Shown: positions 1-6,050, counted from the stretch's first letter. The stretch: DNA of 7,468 nt from Acidobacteriota bacterium (GCA_003223995.1 QHYA01000029.1:1-7468); one strand, 5' to 3'. Notes: generated by a model from the sequence alone, not told the origin. A program made the numbers and translations.

Positions 1-470
1 CGCTCTAGGCTCATCACCCAGGAGAAGGAGAACAGCGCTCCCTCCGGTGTTCGCGAGTAGTCCTCGAACCCCTTCTTCAGCAGGCGCACGATCGTGGATT
101 TGCTGCTTCCTACGGGCCCGTGCAGCAGCAGAACCCGCTTCTCGGTTCCGTAGCGGTGCGCCGCGGACTTGAAGATGTTGACCATCTTCATCAGCGGGAT
201 ATCGAGGCCGAAAACCGCATCGCGGCCTCCGCGGTCGTCGAAGAAATGGTAGTGGAGGACCTTCTTCTTGCTGTCGTAGTACTCCGTCACGCCGGTGGAG
301 AGGATCATGTCGTAGATCCGCTGAAAAGCCCCGCGCGTGACCTTGGGGTTCTGCTGGACGATCGCGAGGTAGTCTCCGAAGGATCCCTTCCAGTGCGTCT
401 CGCGATAGCTCTGAAGGTCCTGAGCCTTGCGAATCCTCTCGACAATGTCGATGCCCGTGGTCGGCATCAT
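1..470 (-). CDS. prkA: PrkA-family serine protein kinase, N-terminal part (runs off window)
   Basis: This is the first 156 codons of a PrkA-type serine protein kinase, an AAA+-like ATPase fused to a kinase domain and known from sporulation and stationary-phase or stress signalling. The first ~45 residues carry the family pattern with YRETHWKGSFGDYL at 22-35. A Walker A loop GPVGSSKS at 118-125 is followed by RLLKKGFEDYSRTPEG, typical of the PrkA nucleotide-binding region. The start is ATG at 470, with GAGGAGA about 8 bases upstream; a second ATG follows directly. The frame stays open to the window edge, so the kinase domain (the family is normally about 640-690 residues) is not seen. A sigma70-like promoter about 70 bases upstream suggests transcription separate from the sigma/anti-sigma pair. 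Family assignment is confident; the physiological role here is unknown. Confidence 0.93.
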   Translation of the reverse strand, partial: MMPTTGIDIVERIRKAQDLQSYRETHWKGSFGDYLAIVQQNPKVTRGAFQRIYDMILSTGVTEYYDSKKKVLHYHFFDDRGGRDAVFGLDIPLMKMVNIFKSAAHRYGTEKRVLLLHGPVGSSKSTIVRLLKKGFEDYSRTPEGALFSFSWVMSLE

Positions 471-538
471 CTCGACGTCTCCTCGCAAGTCGCTGCGGTA
501 ATCAACCTGCTGAAAAAAAGAAATCCTATCGATTTTCG

Positions 539-567
539 AATATAGATCCGGGGCACTACCTTGTCAA
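539..567 (-). promoter_or_regulatory. Sigma70-type promoter for prkA
   Basis: On the minus strand the -35 is TTGACA (567-562, perfect consensus), the spacer is 17 bases, and the -10 is TATATT (544-539, five of six). The predicted start near 532 gives a leader of about 60 bases containing a run of seven T. The -35 overlaps the last codons (Leu-Thr) of the anti-sigma gene, so prkA can be transcribed on its own even though it lies co-directionally behind that gene. Confidence 0.7.
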
Positions 568-1149
568 TTTCAGGCGGCCCCGAACCAGCCCTCCTGAGCG
601 CGCGGCCTGGGAAGAAGCCGCGAGCACTACGATCACGAGCAGGGCCAGGCAGCCCGCGAGCACGAGCGTTGCGACGGCGGGGGTCGGATCAGAGGAAGGC
701 GCGAAAGGCCCGAGCGCAGCCGGCCGGCCCCACGAAAAGGTTTCAAAAAGCAGCAGAAACAGGGCGCGGCCGAATCCTGCAACGACAAAGCTCAGGGTGT
801 CTCCCCACTCCAGACGCGGTCCGGAGATGAGCACGCCTCCGGCGCCAGAGATCTTCCAGACGGCGGAGCCCGCCGCGGCCAGCAAGGCCAGGACCAGACC
901 AGCCCCGGCGCTGCGCAGGGCGGGAGAGACCTCTCTGAGCCTCTGCATCACCCTGCGCGAGAAGCTCGAAGGGACCTCGACCTGCGGCAGCCGGTCGAGG
1001 TCACGAGAGAGCGATTCCTGGAGGTCGCGCCGGAGGCGGCAGGACGCGCATCCGGCCAGATGCCGGGCCAGCTCCAATGCCTCGCACGGACCCAGGCCGC
1101 CGGGTGGCGGAGAGAGAATTCTGCCGCGATATCGGGCGCAGCCGCTCAC
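556..1149 (-). CDS. Membrane anti-sigma factor with zinc-binding (ZAS-type) N-terminus
   Basis: A predicted 197-residue anti-sigma factor that would hold the adjacent ECF sigma factor inactive at the membrane. The N-terminus has the H-x3-C-x2-C signature (H30, C34, C37: HLAGCASC) with an upstream Cys at C4, which matches the zinc-type anti-sigma pattern. C22 is an alternative fourth ligand. Hydrophobic segments follow at about 80-98, 118-138 and 158-180. The start is GTG at 1149, chosen because AGGAGG lies 5 bases upstream and the GTG overlaps the sigma stop as GTGA, a classic translational-coupling arrangement. An in-frame ATG at 1182 lies inside the sigma gene and has no good ribosome binding site. 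Up to three membrane segments is more than the single helix of many such proteins. Pairing and zinc binding are inferred from context and motif. Confidence 0.82.
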   Translation of the reverse strand: MSGCARYRGRILSPPPGGLGPCEALELARHLAGCASCRLRRDLQESLSRDLDRLPQVEVPSSFSRRVMQRLREVSPALRSAGAGLVLALLAAAGSAVWKISGAGGVLISGPRLEWGDTLSFVVAGFGRALFLLLFETFSWGRPAALGPFAPSSDPTPAVATLVLAGCLALLVIVVLAASSQAARSGGLVRGRLKLTR

Positions 1150-1859
1150 TGCCTCCTCCTGCTTGCCCTCCTGCCGATGCATCTGGGGGCGTTCCCACCC
1201 CGCCGTCCGGCCTCCAGGGAGGCCGCGGCTCGCGGTTCCCCCTCCTCTTCGCCGTCCAGGAGCCGGCGCAGAAGGGCGCGCGCCCGGAAGATCCTGTTCT
1301 TGACCGTCCCCAGCGGCAGCCCGCTGACTTCCGCGATCTCGTCGTAGCGCAGGTGCTGAACATGACGCAGCAGGATCAGTTGCCGGTAGGCGGGTGGCAG
1401 CGCCTTCACCGCCTCGGACAGCCGCCGTGCGGTCTCGCGAAACTCGAGCTCCTGCGCCGGGGTGGCCGAGCGGCTGGGCATCTCCAAGGTCATCTCGCCG
1501 TCGCCGCCGGGGAGAGGTTGATCGAGGGAGACGGTCACCGGCCGGTGGCGTCGGAGGTGATCGATTGCGTTGTTGGAGGCGATCCGGTAGAGCCAGGTGG
1601 TGAAGCGGAAGCGTTCGTCGTAGCGCTTCAGGGCGACGAACGCCTTTGTGAAAACGTCCTGGGCCATGTCCAGCGCCAGGTCGAGATCGCCGACCATGCG
1701 GTAGAGGAAGTTGACAAGAGGCTTCTGATGGCGCTTGATGAGTTCTTCGAACAGGTCTGAGTTTCCTGCAACGACAGCGCGCACGACCTGCCCGTCGGAG
1801 AGCTCCGACGCGCACGGCGCGAGCATTCGGTTCGATCCGATCATCTCTTCCTTCGGCAC
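1146..1859 (-). CDS. ECF-type RNA polymerase sigma factor
   Basis: An extracytoplasmic-function sigma factor, 237 residues from the chosen GTG. Region sigma2 lies at about 35-105 with the hallmark DMAQDVFTKAF (64-74) and RFRFTTWLYRIASNNAIDHLRR (83-104), which cover the -10 recognition and core-binding parts. Region sigma4 lies at about 145-202 with LPPAYRQLILLRHVQHLRYDEIA and the helix-turn-helix GLPLGTVKNRIFRARALLRRLL. The linker is acidic and proline-rich. Residues 203-237 form an Arg/Gly-rich tail of no recognised function. The start GTG at 1859 has AGGAG 9 bases upstream; an ATG at 1844, with an AAGGA-like site, would shorten the protein by 5 residues. It is co-transcribed with the downstream anti-sigma gene through a GTGA overlap. 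The signal and target genes cannot be read from the sequence. Confidence 0.93.
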   Translation of the reverse strand: MPKEEMIGSNRMLAPCASELSDGQVVRAVVAGNSDLFEELIKRHQKPLVNFLYRMVGDLDLALDMAQDVFTKAFVALKRYDERFRFTTWLYRIASNNAIDHLRRHRPVTVSLDQPLPGGDGEMTLEMPSRSATPAQELEFRETARRLSEAVKALPPAYRQLILLRHVQHLRYDEIAEVSGLPLGTVKNRIFRARALLRRLLDGEEEGEPRAAASLEAGRRGGNAPRCIGRRASRRRQ

Positions 1860-1915
1860 CCGCCCCTTCTCCTATACGAGCCGGAACAGCTGAAGTTGTC
1901 CTGGCACGCGGGGTG

Positions 1916-1944
1916 ATTCTACTCCTTCTCCCAGCGGGACTGAA
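1916..1944 (-). promoter_or_regulatory. Possible promoter for the sigma/anti-sigma operon (weak)
   Basis: The minus strand reads TTCAGT (1944-1939), a 17-base spacer, then TAGAAT (1921-1916). The -10 matches consensus at five of six positions but the -35 at only three. A GGAACC word, like the -35 of many ECF promoters, lies just upstream (1951-1946), but no matching ECF -10 follows at 16-17 bases. Autoregulation is therefore not shown. It sits back to back with the stronger plus-strand promoter at 1990. Confidence 0.3.
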
Positions 1945-1989
1945 GGGTTCCGGCGGCCTCCTCACAGCGCCATCGCCGCTGCCATCGAA

Positions 1990-2018
1990 TTGACTTGGCA
2001 GGGAGCGAGCCTTAACAT
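1990..2018 (+). promoter_or_regulatory. Sigma70-type promoter for the GGDEF-PilZ operon
   Basis: The -35 is TTGACT (1990-1995, five of six), the spacer is exactly 17 bases, and the -10 is TAACAT (2013-2018, four of six). The predicted start is near 2025, about 26 bases before the ATG at 2051. It is the only good promoter I see ahead of the run of plus-strand genes 2051-5611. Confidence 0.6.
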
Positions 2019-2019
2019 T

Positions 2020-2036
2020 CCTCCCTGCTCGGGAGG
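2020..2036 (+). promoter_or_regulatory. Hairpin containing the likely Shine-Dalgarno of the first GGDEF-PilZ gene
   Basis: CCTCCC (2020-2025) is perfectly complementary to GGGAGG (2031-2036) across a 5-base loop. GGGAGG is the only Shine-Dalgarno-like sequence before the ATG at 2051, at a long spacing of about 14 bases. If transcription starts near 2025, most of the left arm would be absent from the mRNA, so sequestration would matter only for transcripts starting further upstream. Confidence 0.4.
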
Positions 2037-2050
2037 CCTTCAAAGACCCG

Positions 2051-3154
2051 ATGTCCGAAGGTGCGGGCGAGACGGATTTCACCCGTGAGGTGCTGCTGGC
2101 GCTGGAAGGGTCCGGGGGGTCCCCGGAACAGCTTCAGAGCCGTCTGATCGAGTTGCGTCACGCGACGGGACGGCCGGCTTTCTCCAATCTCCTCGAGATC
2201 CTGACGGGTATCCTTCTCCCCGAGGAGGCCGCCGAGTGCAGCCTTGCCAAAGTCCTGGGACACCGCGAGAAGCTCCTCCGGACACTCGGGCGGGACCCGG
2301 GTCTTCCGGTCGCGACCTTCGACTACTTCATCAATGTCGATCCAAAGCTGCACTCGCCGCGGATGGTCGAGATCGAGAAATACTGGGAAATCGAAAGGCT
2401 GGCCATCACCGACACCAACGACCGATTCGGACACCGCGACGGCGACCGGGTGCTCCGCGAGGTTGCGGAGCTGCTGATACGGGCGATCAGGGAGGTTGAC
2501 GTCGCAGCCCGTTACGGGGGAGAAGAGTTCGCGGTGCTGCTTCCCGAGACAGCGAAGGACGGAGCGGCGGCGGTCGCTGAGCGCATCCGGTGCAGCGTCG
2601 AGGAGCGGTTCTCCTCGAGCAAAGCGGGGCCGGGCCTCGATCTGACGATCAGCGGCGGGCTCGCGAGCTTCCCCGTCGACGGCTGTAATCTGGAGATCCT
2701 CCTCTCTCGAGCGGACGAGGCGCTTTACGCCGCCAAGTCGAGAGGGAAGAACCGCATCGTTGCGGCCTTCAGCGAGAGGCGCCGTTCCGCCCGCTTCCCG
2801 ATGTCGGAGACCCTCCTGCGCCCCACACTCTCTCTCCAGGACGGTTCCTGCTCGGAGGCGGCGGTCCTGGAGGCTCCGGCCTGGGCGAAGAACATCAGCC
2901 GTTCCGGGGCTCTGGTCGAAACCGACCGGATGATTCAGGTCGGCTCGCCCGTCCGCTTGAGTCTGGAGACGGACGCCGCCTCTCCGTCTCGCCTGACGCT
3001 GGCGGGCAAGGTGGTACGCGTCGGCGCGAGGGACGAAGGGACGGAGAAACGCTTCGAACTCGGCATCGACTTCGATGGGATAGGGCCGGGTGAGCTGGGA
3101 GCGCTGGAAGCGATCCTTCCGGTTTGCCAGGAAGCCGCGGCCGAGGAGGGGTGA
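2051..3154 (+). CDS. Degenerate GGDEF-PilZ protein, first of a tandem pair, with a 41-residue internal gap
   Basis: A 367-residue soluble protein in three parts: an unrecognised N-terminal domain (about 1-112), a GGDEF domain (about 113-238) and a PilZ domain (about 240-355). GGDEF domains make c-di-GMP; PilZ domains bind it. The GGDEF part has the signature RYGGEEF (154-160), the inhibitory-site motif R147-x2-D150 at the proper spacing, and ADEALYAAKSRGKN (221-234). However, ITD at 119-121 runs straight into TNDRFGHRDGD. The usual DPLTGL motif, first helix and metal-binding Asp strand are missing. Against the neighbouring paralogue this is a clean 41-residue gap after D121. The PilZ part keeps R244-x3-R248 and N281-I-S-R-S-G286. 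I infer no cyclase activity and probable c-di-GMP binding. The start is ATG 2051; its N-terminus aligns without gaps with the paralogue from its own chosen start. The second gene begins 7 bases after this stop. Confidence 0.88.
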   Translation: MSEGAGETDFTREVLLALEGSGGSPEQLQSRLIELRHATGRPAFSNLLEILTGILLPEEAAECSLAKVLGHREKLLRTLGRDPGLPVATFDYFINVDPKLHSPRMVEIEKYWEIERLAITDTNDRFGHRDGDRVLREVAELLIRAIREVDVAARYGGEEFAVLLPETAKDGAAAVAERIRCSVEERFSSSKAGPGLDLTISGGLASFPVDGCNLEILLSRADEALYAAKSRGKNRIVAAFSERRRSARFPMSETLLRPTLSLQDGSCSEAAVLEAPAWAKNISRSGALVETDRMIQVGSPVRLSLETDAASPSRLTLAGKVVRVGARDEGTEKRFELGIDFDGIGPGELGALEAILPVCQEAAAEEG

Positions 3155-3161
3155 GAGTCCT

Positions 3162-4385
3162 GTGATCAGTCTGCAGGAGGCGTTGCGCCTGAAGGAGCAG
3201 CTCCTGGGTCTGTTGGAGGAGGACGCCTCCAACCAGGAGGCGATCCTGGAGAAGCTGGATCGCGTCCGCAGTGAGGAGGGGATCGAGGCCCACTCGGCCT
3301 TGCTGCTCATCTTGACGGGCCAAGGGTTCGAGGAGGAGGAGGCCCGAGGTCACTGGGAGTCGATCCTTCACCACAGGCAGGCGATGGGGGAGCGCATCGG
3401 CCGCGACGTGGGCCTGAGGGTCGCGGCTTTCGACTACTTCGTCAACGTCAACCGCAAAGTGCGCCAACCGCGGCTGATCGACCTGAACCTGTCCAATCCG
3501 GTCGAGCCCGGAGCGGTCTCCGACCCGCTGACGGGCCTCGCCAACCAGCGAATGTTCCGGATGGCCCTCCAGAACGAGATCCGCCGGTCTCGCCGCTATG
3601 GGCCGGGGTTCGTGGCCGCCCGGATCGACGTCGACGATCTGGCCGAGGCCAACCAGCGCTTCGGCGCCTTCGTGGCAGACACCCTGCTGCGGGAGGCCGC
3701 CGTGCTGATCCGGAACAAGGTGCGCGACATCGACCTGGCGGCGCGGATATCGGGCGGGGAGTTCGGCCTGATTCTTCCCGAGACCGACCGGATGGGCGGT
3801 TACGTCGTCTGCGAGAGGATCCGCCGCGAGACGGAGAGCTTTTACCGCCAGCGGCAGGTGGGGGAGAGATGCGCCGACCTGACCTTCAGCGCCGGGATCG
3901 CGAAATACCCCGAGGACGGGTCCGGTCCGGAAGATCTATGGGCGCGGTCGGGCGAGACCCTCTACATTGCGAAGTCGCGCGGGAAGAACACGGTGGCGGT
4001 CTACTACGCCGAGCGGCGCTACTACATGAGGTTCGACGCCCACTCCCGGGGACTCCAGATCCGGGTGATTCCCGACCCCTCGCCTCCCGAGGAGACACCC
4101 GCCGCCGCGCCTCGGAACATCAGCCGGGGCGGCCTGCTCTTCGAGTCCAGCCGCCCCTACGAGCTCGCGCAGCAGGTCCTTCTGGACCTCTGCGAACCTG
4201 ACGGCACACAGGCGATCCGCGTCAGGGGGCGCGTCGTGCGTCTGGAAGAGATCGAGACTAGTGGTGGTCCTGCCGGCTTCGAGGTCGGAGTGGCCTTCCA
4301 CTTCGACTGGGAGCACGAGGAGCAGGACTTCCTTTCCTTCTTCGAGAGATGGAGCCTCTCCACCTCGCGACGGCCGTCAGAATAG
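3162..4385 (+). CDS. Degenerate GGDEF-PilZ protein, second of a tandem pair (SGGEF signature)
   Basis: A 407-residue paralogue of the preceding protein with the same order: N-terminal domain (1-112), GGDEF (about 115-280), PilZ (about 283-395). Here the first half of the GGDEF domain is complete: DPLTGLANQRMF from 121, metal-site Asp in IDVDD (155-159), and N164 and D173 at the nucleotide-contact positions. The signature reads S197-G-G-E-F201, so the catalytic third-position acid is a Gly (G199), and the usual GH..GD is GAFVAD. The inhibitory-site motif R188-x2-D191 is intact. PilZ motifs are R286-x3-R290 and N319-I-S-R-G-G324. I infer an inactive cyclase that binds c-di-GMP. The start is GTG 3162, with AGGAGG 12 bases upstream. 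It places the shared ILTG motif at residues 50-53 in both paralogues. An upstream in-frame GTG at 3090 would overlap the first gene and add a basic tail with no counterpart in the paralogue. Confidence 0.9.
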   Translation: MISLQEALRLKEQLLGLLEEDASNQEAILEKLDRVRSEEGIEAHSALLLILTGQGFEEEEARGHWESILHHRQAMGERIGRDVGLRVAAFDYFVNVNRKVRQPRLIDLNLSNPVEPGAVSDPLTGLANQRMFRMALQNEIRRSRRYGPGFVAARIDVDDLAEANQRFGAFVADTLLREAAVLIRNKVRDIDLAARISGGEFGLILPETDRMGGYVVCERIRRETESFYRQRQVGERCADLTFSAGIAKYPEDGSGPEDLWARSGETLYIAKSRGKNTVAVYYAERRYYMRFDAHSRGLQIRVIPDPSPPEETPAAAPRNISRGGLLFESSRPYELAQQVLLDLCEPDGTQAIRVRGRVVRLEEIETSGGPAGFEVGVAFHFDWEHEEQDFLSFFERWSLSTSRRPSE

Positions 4386-4401
4386 GAACGCGATCCTGTG
4401 C

Positions 4402-5094
4402 ATGAAGATCCTCGCGCTCGACACGGCGACGCCGCTGGCGAGCATCGCGGCGACGGAGGACGGCCGGCTCCTCGGTGAGATCGCCCTGGTGGCGGCGCGA
4501 GGTCACTCGGAGAACCTCCTCGGCGCGCTGCGGTACCTTCACAGCCGCCTGGGATGGGGAAAGAACGAGCCCGACCTTTTCATCGCGACGGCGGGCCCTG
4601 GCTCCTTCACGGGACTCCGGATCGGGATAGGGACCGTCCGCGGACTCGCGCTGGCGGCAGGAAGGCCGGCGGCGGGAGTCTCCACCCTCGCGGCGATGGC
4701 TGCGGGGCTGGGGGCGCCCCGGATACGACTCGCTCCGGTCCTCGATGCGGGACGCGGAGAGGTTTACGCGGGGCTCTACAGCGGGGAGGACCCGCCCCGG
4801 CTCCTGGGCCGCGAGATCGTCATCAAGCCGCGGCAGTTGATGTTGGTCCTGGGCGATGAGCCGACGCTGGCGTTCGGATCGGGTGTCCAGCGGTACCGGT
4901 CGGAGCTCGAGGACGCGCTCGGGAAGGGCACGCGCCTGCTTTTCTGGGAGGCTCCCCTTGCCGCGCCCGCCGCGCGGCTCGCCGGCCGGCTCCTCGAAGA
5001 GGGCGCCTCCTTTTCCGATCTCCCTCTCTCGGCTCGTTACATCCGCCGCTCGGACGCCCGGCTTCCCATCGACTACGATCAAAGGGGGGCCTGA
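4402..5094 (+). CDS. tsaB: TsaB, t6A tRNA-modification complex subunit
   Basis: TsaB is the non-catalytic partner of TsaD and TsaE. It is needed to transfer threonylcarbamoyl to A37 of ANN-decoding tRNAs. The 230-residue length suits the family. Hallmarks are MKILALDTATPLASIA at the N-terminus (ASKHA-fold phosphate loop), H35-SENLL, GPGSFTGLRIG at 65-75, DAGRGEVYAG at 116-125 (the family DARRGEVY box), and ARYIRRSDA near the C-terminus. The start is ATG 4402, 16 bases after the preceding stop, with an AGGAA at long spacing (13 bases), so translation may rely on coupling to the upstream gene. The rimI gene follows, the usual partner order. tsaD is not in this window. Confidence 0.95.
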   Translation: MKILALDTATPLASIAATEDGRLLGEIALVAARGHSENLLGALRYLHSRLGWGKNEPDLFIATAGPGSFTGLRIGIGTVRGLALAAGRPAAGVSTLAAMAAGLGAPRIRLAPVLDAGRGEVYAGLYSGEDPPRLLGREIVIKPRQLMLVLGDEPTLAFGSGVQRYRSELEDALGKGTRLLFWEAPLAAPAARLAGRLLEEGASFSDLPLSARYIRRSDARLPIDYDQRGA

Positions 5095-5137
5095 TACGCT
5101 CCACAACGGAGTCCCGAAAGACCCGGCCCCGCGATAT

Positions 5138-5611
5138 GTGCTCGACCCGATGCGCGAGGAGGACCTGCCGCGCGTGCTCGAGATCGAGAGGGCCAGCTTT
5201 TCCGATCCCTGGTCGAGAGCCTCGTTCCTCTACGAGATTCGCGATAATCCCTTCGCCGAGAATATCGTGCTCCGGGACAGGGTAGAGGCCGGACGCGTCG
5301 TCGCCTATTCCTGTCTCTGGTGCATCGGCGCCGAACTCCACATCAACAACGTCGCTGTCGCTCCGGAAGAAAGGCGGCAGGGACTCGGACGGCGGCTGGT
5401 GCAGGGTGCCCTGGACCTTGGGGCGCGCAGAGGATGCCGCTCGGCTGTGCTCCAAGTGCGTCCCAGCAACGAGGCGGCCTTGGACCTCTATCACTCCCTT
5501 GGCTTCACCGTCACGGGCCGCCGTCGACGCTACTACTCCGACACGCGCGAGGACGCGATCCTCATGTCCCGGCGTATCGATCCCCCCATCTCCTCCGGGG
5601 CCTCGCCATAG
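5138..5611 (+). CDS. rimI: RimI-type GNAT N-acetyltransferase
   Basis: A 157-residue GNAT acetyltransferase of the RimI family, which acetylates the N-terminal alanine of ribosomal protein bS18 in E. coli. The acetyl-CoA loop is R79-R-Q-G-L-G84. Upstream is ELHINNVAVAPEE; downstream are VRPSNEAALDLYHSLGF (107-123) and RRYYSDTREDAILM, all typical of RimI. The general-acid Tyr (E. coli Y115) is present as Y118. The position of E. coli E103 in LEVR is Gln here (Q106 in LQVR). The start is uncertain: GTG 5138 gives a complete first beta strand, ATG 5150 would give 153 residues, and neither has a clear ribosome binding site. It lies 43 bases after tsaB. The pairing with tsaB supports RimI over a generic GNAT. 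Confidence 0.88.
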   Translation: MLDPMREEDLPRVLEIERASFSDPWSRASFLYEIRDNPFAENIVLRDRVEAGRVVAYSCLWCIGAELHINNVAVAPEERRQGLGRRLVQGALDLGARRGCRSAVLQVRPSNEAALDLYHSLGFTVTGRRRRYYSDTREDAILMSRRIDPPISSGASP

Positions 5612-5712
5612 CCCATGAGTGGCCGCTTGAGGGCCCGCTACGAGACCGAGATGCATGCCGCGCCGCTGCTCGTCGCCCTGCGCGCTTCGCGTCTGCAGGG
5701 CGTCTCGCGCGC

Positions 5713-5718
5713 TATACT
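5713..5718 (+). promoter_or_regulatory. Candidate -10 element for the ferredoxin gene
   Basis: TATACT (five of six to consensus) lies 40 bases before the ferredoxin GTG in the gap between rimI and that gene. No convincing -35 is found at 16-18 bases upstream, so this is a weak call. The gap 5612-5758 holds nothing else that I recognise. Confidence 0.35.
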
Positions 5719-5758
5719 GCCGTCGCTCAGGATCGGTCGGTCAGCGGCAGGAGCGAAT

Positions 5759-6025
5759 GTGGACGAGAGGGCGAACGCGGACGAGCTCATGGAACAGAAG
5801 TTCGGTGATCTGACGGTACAGATCAACAGAGGGCAGTGCATCGCCTCATCCAACTGCATCAAGCTCGCTCCGGAGGTGTTCGAACTCGATGAGGAGAAGA
5901 TCGTGTCCTTCAAACAGGATGCGCCAGAGATCGAGCGGGAACGTCTCATCGAGGCCTGCGATATCTGCCCTGTGGATGCCCTGGTCGTCACCGACTCCTG
6001 CGGCAACAAGCTTGTGCCCCGGTAG
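5759..6025 (+). CDS. Small single-cluster ferredoxin (3Fe-4S or 4Fe-4S)
   Basis: An 88-residue cytosolic ferredoxin expected to carry electrons through one iron-sulfur cluster. The core is C27-I-A-S30-S-N-C33 followed by IKLAPEVFELDEE and later C70-P-V-D-A-L, which matches the single-cluster ferredoxins of the cytochrome-P450-partner and Pyrococcus types. The second Cys of the classic C-x2-C-x2-C is Ser30. The cluster is therefore either 3Fe-4S or a 4Fe-4S with a non-Cys ligand. Extra cysteines occur at C67 and C81. The start is GTG 5759, chosen because AGGAG ends 5 bases upstream. An in-frame upstream ATG at 5615 would place the -10 element inside the gene and add a basic stretch that does not look like ferredoxin. 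ATG 5792 is the other candidate but has a poor ribosome binding site. The redox partner is not in the window. Confidence 0.87.
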   Translation: MDERANADELMEQKFGDLTVQINRGQCIASSNCIKLAPEVFELDEEKIVSFKQDAPEIERERLIEACDICPVDALVVTDSCGNKLVPR

Positions 6026-6050
6026 AGGCAGGGGACGGGCCGGACCACTG

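Noticed and set aside
1150..2082. The anti-sigma reading frame stays open far upstream, through the sigma gene, up to 2082.
   Set aside because: The upstream part is Arg/Pro-rich and lies out of frame across a clear ECF sigma factor. The true start is the GTG at 1149 with AGGAGG and a GTGA overlap.
2012..3310. Long open frame antisense to the first GGDEF-PilZ gene.
   Set aside because: High-GC shadow: low-complexity Arg/Asp-rich translation with no domain pattern, opposite a strand with clear GGDEF and PilZ motifs.
4258..5106. Long open frame antisense to tsaB.
   Set aside because: Arg-rich and without recognisable motifs; tsaB on the plus strand has all family hallmarks.
5615..5758. Upstream extension of the ferredoxin frame to ATG 5615.
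   Set aside because: The added residues do not resemble a ferredoxin, a candidate -10 element lies inside, and GTG 5759 has a much better ribosome binding site.
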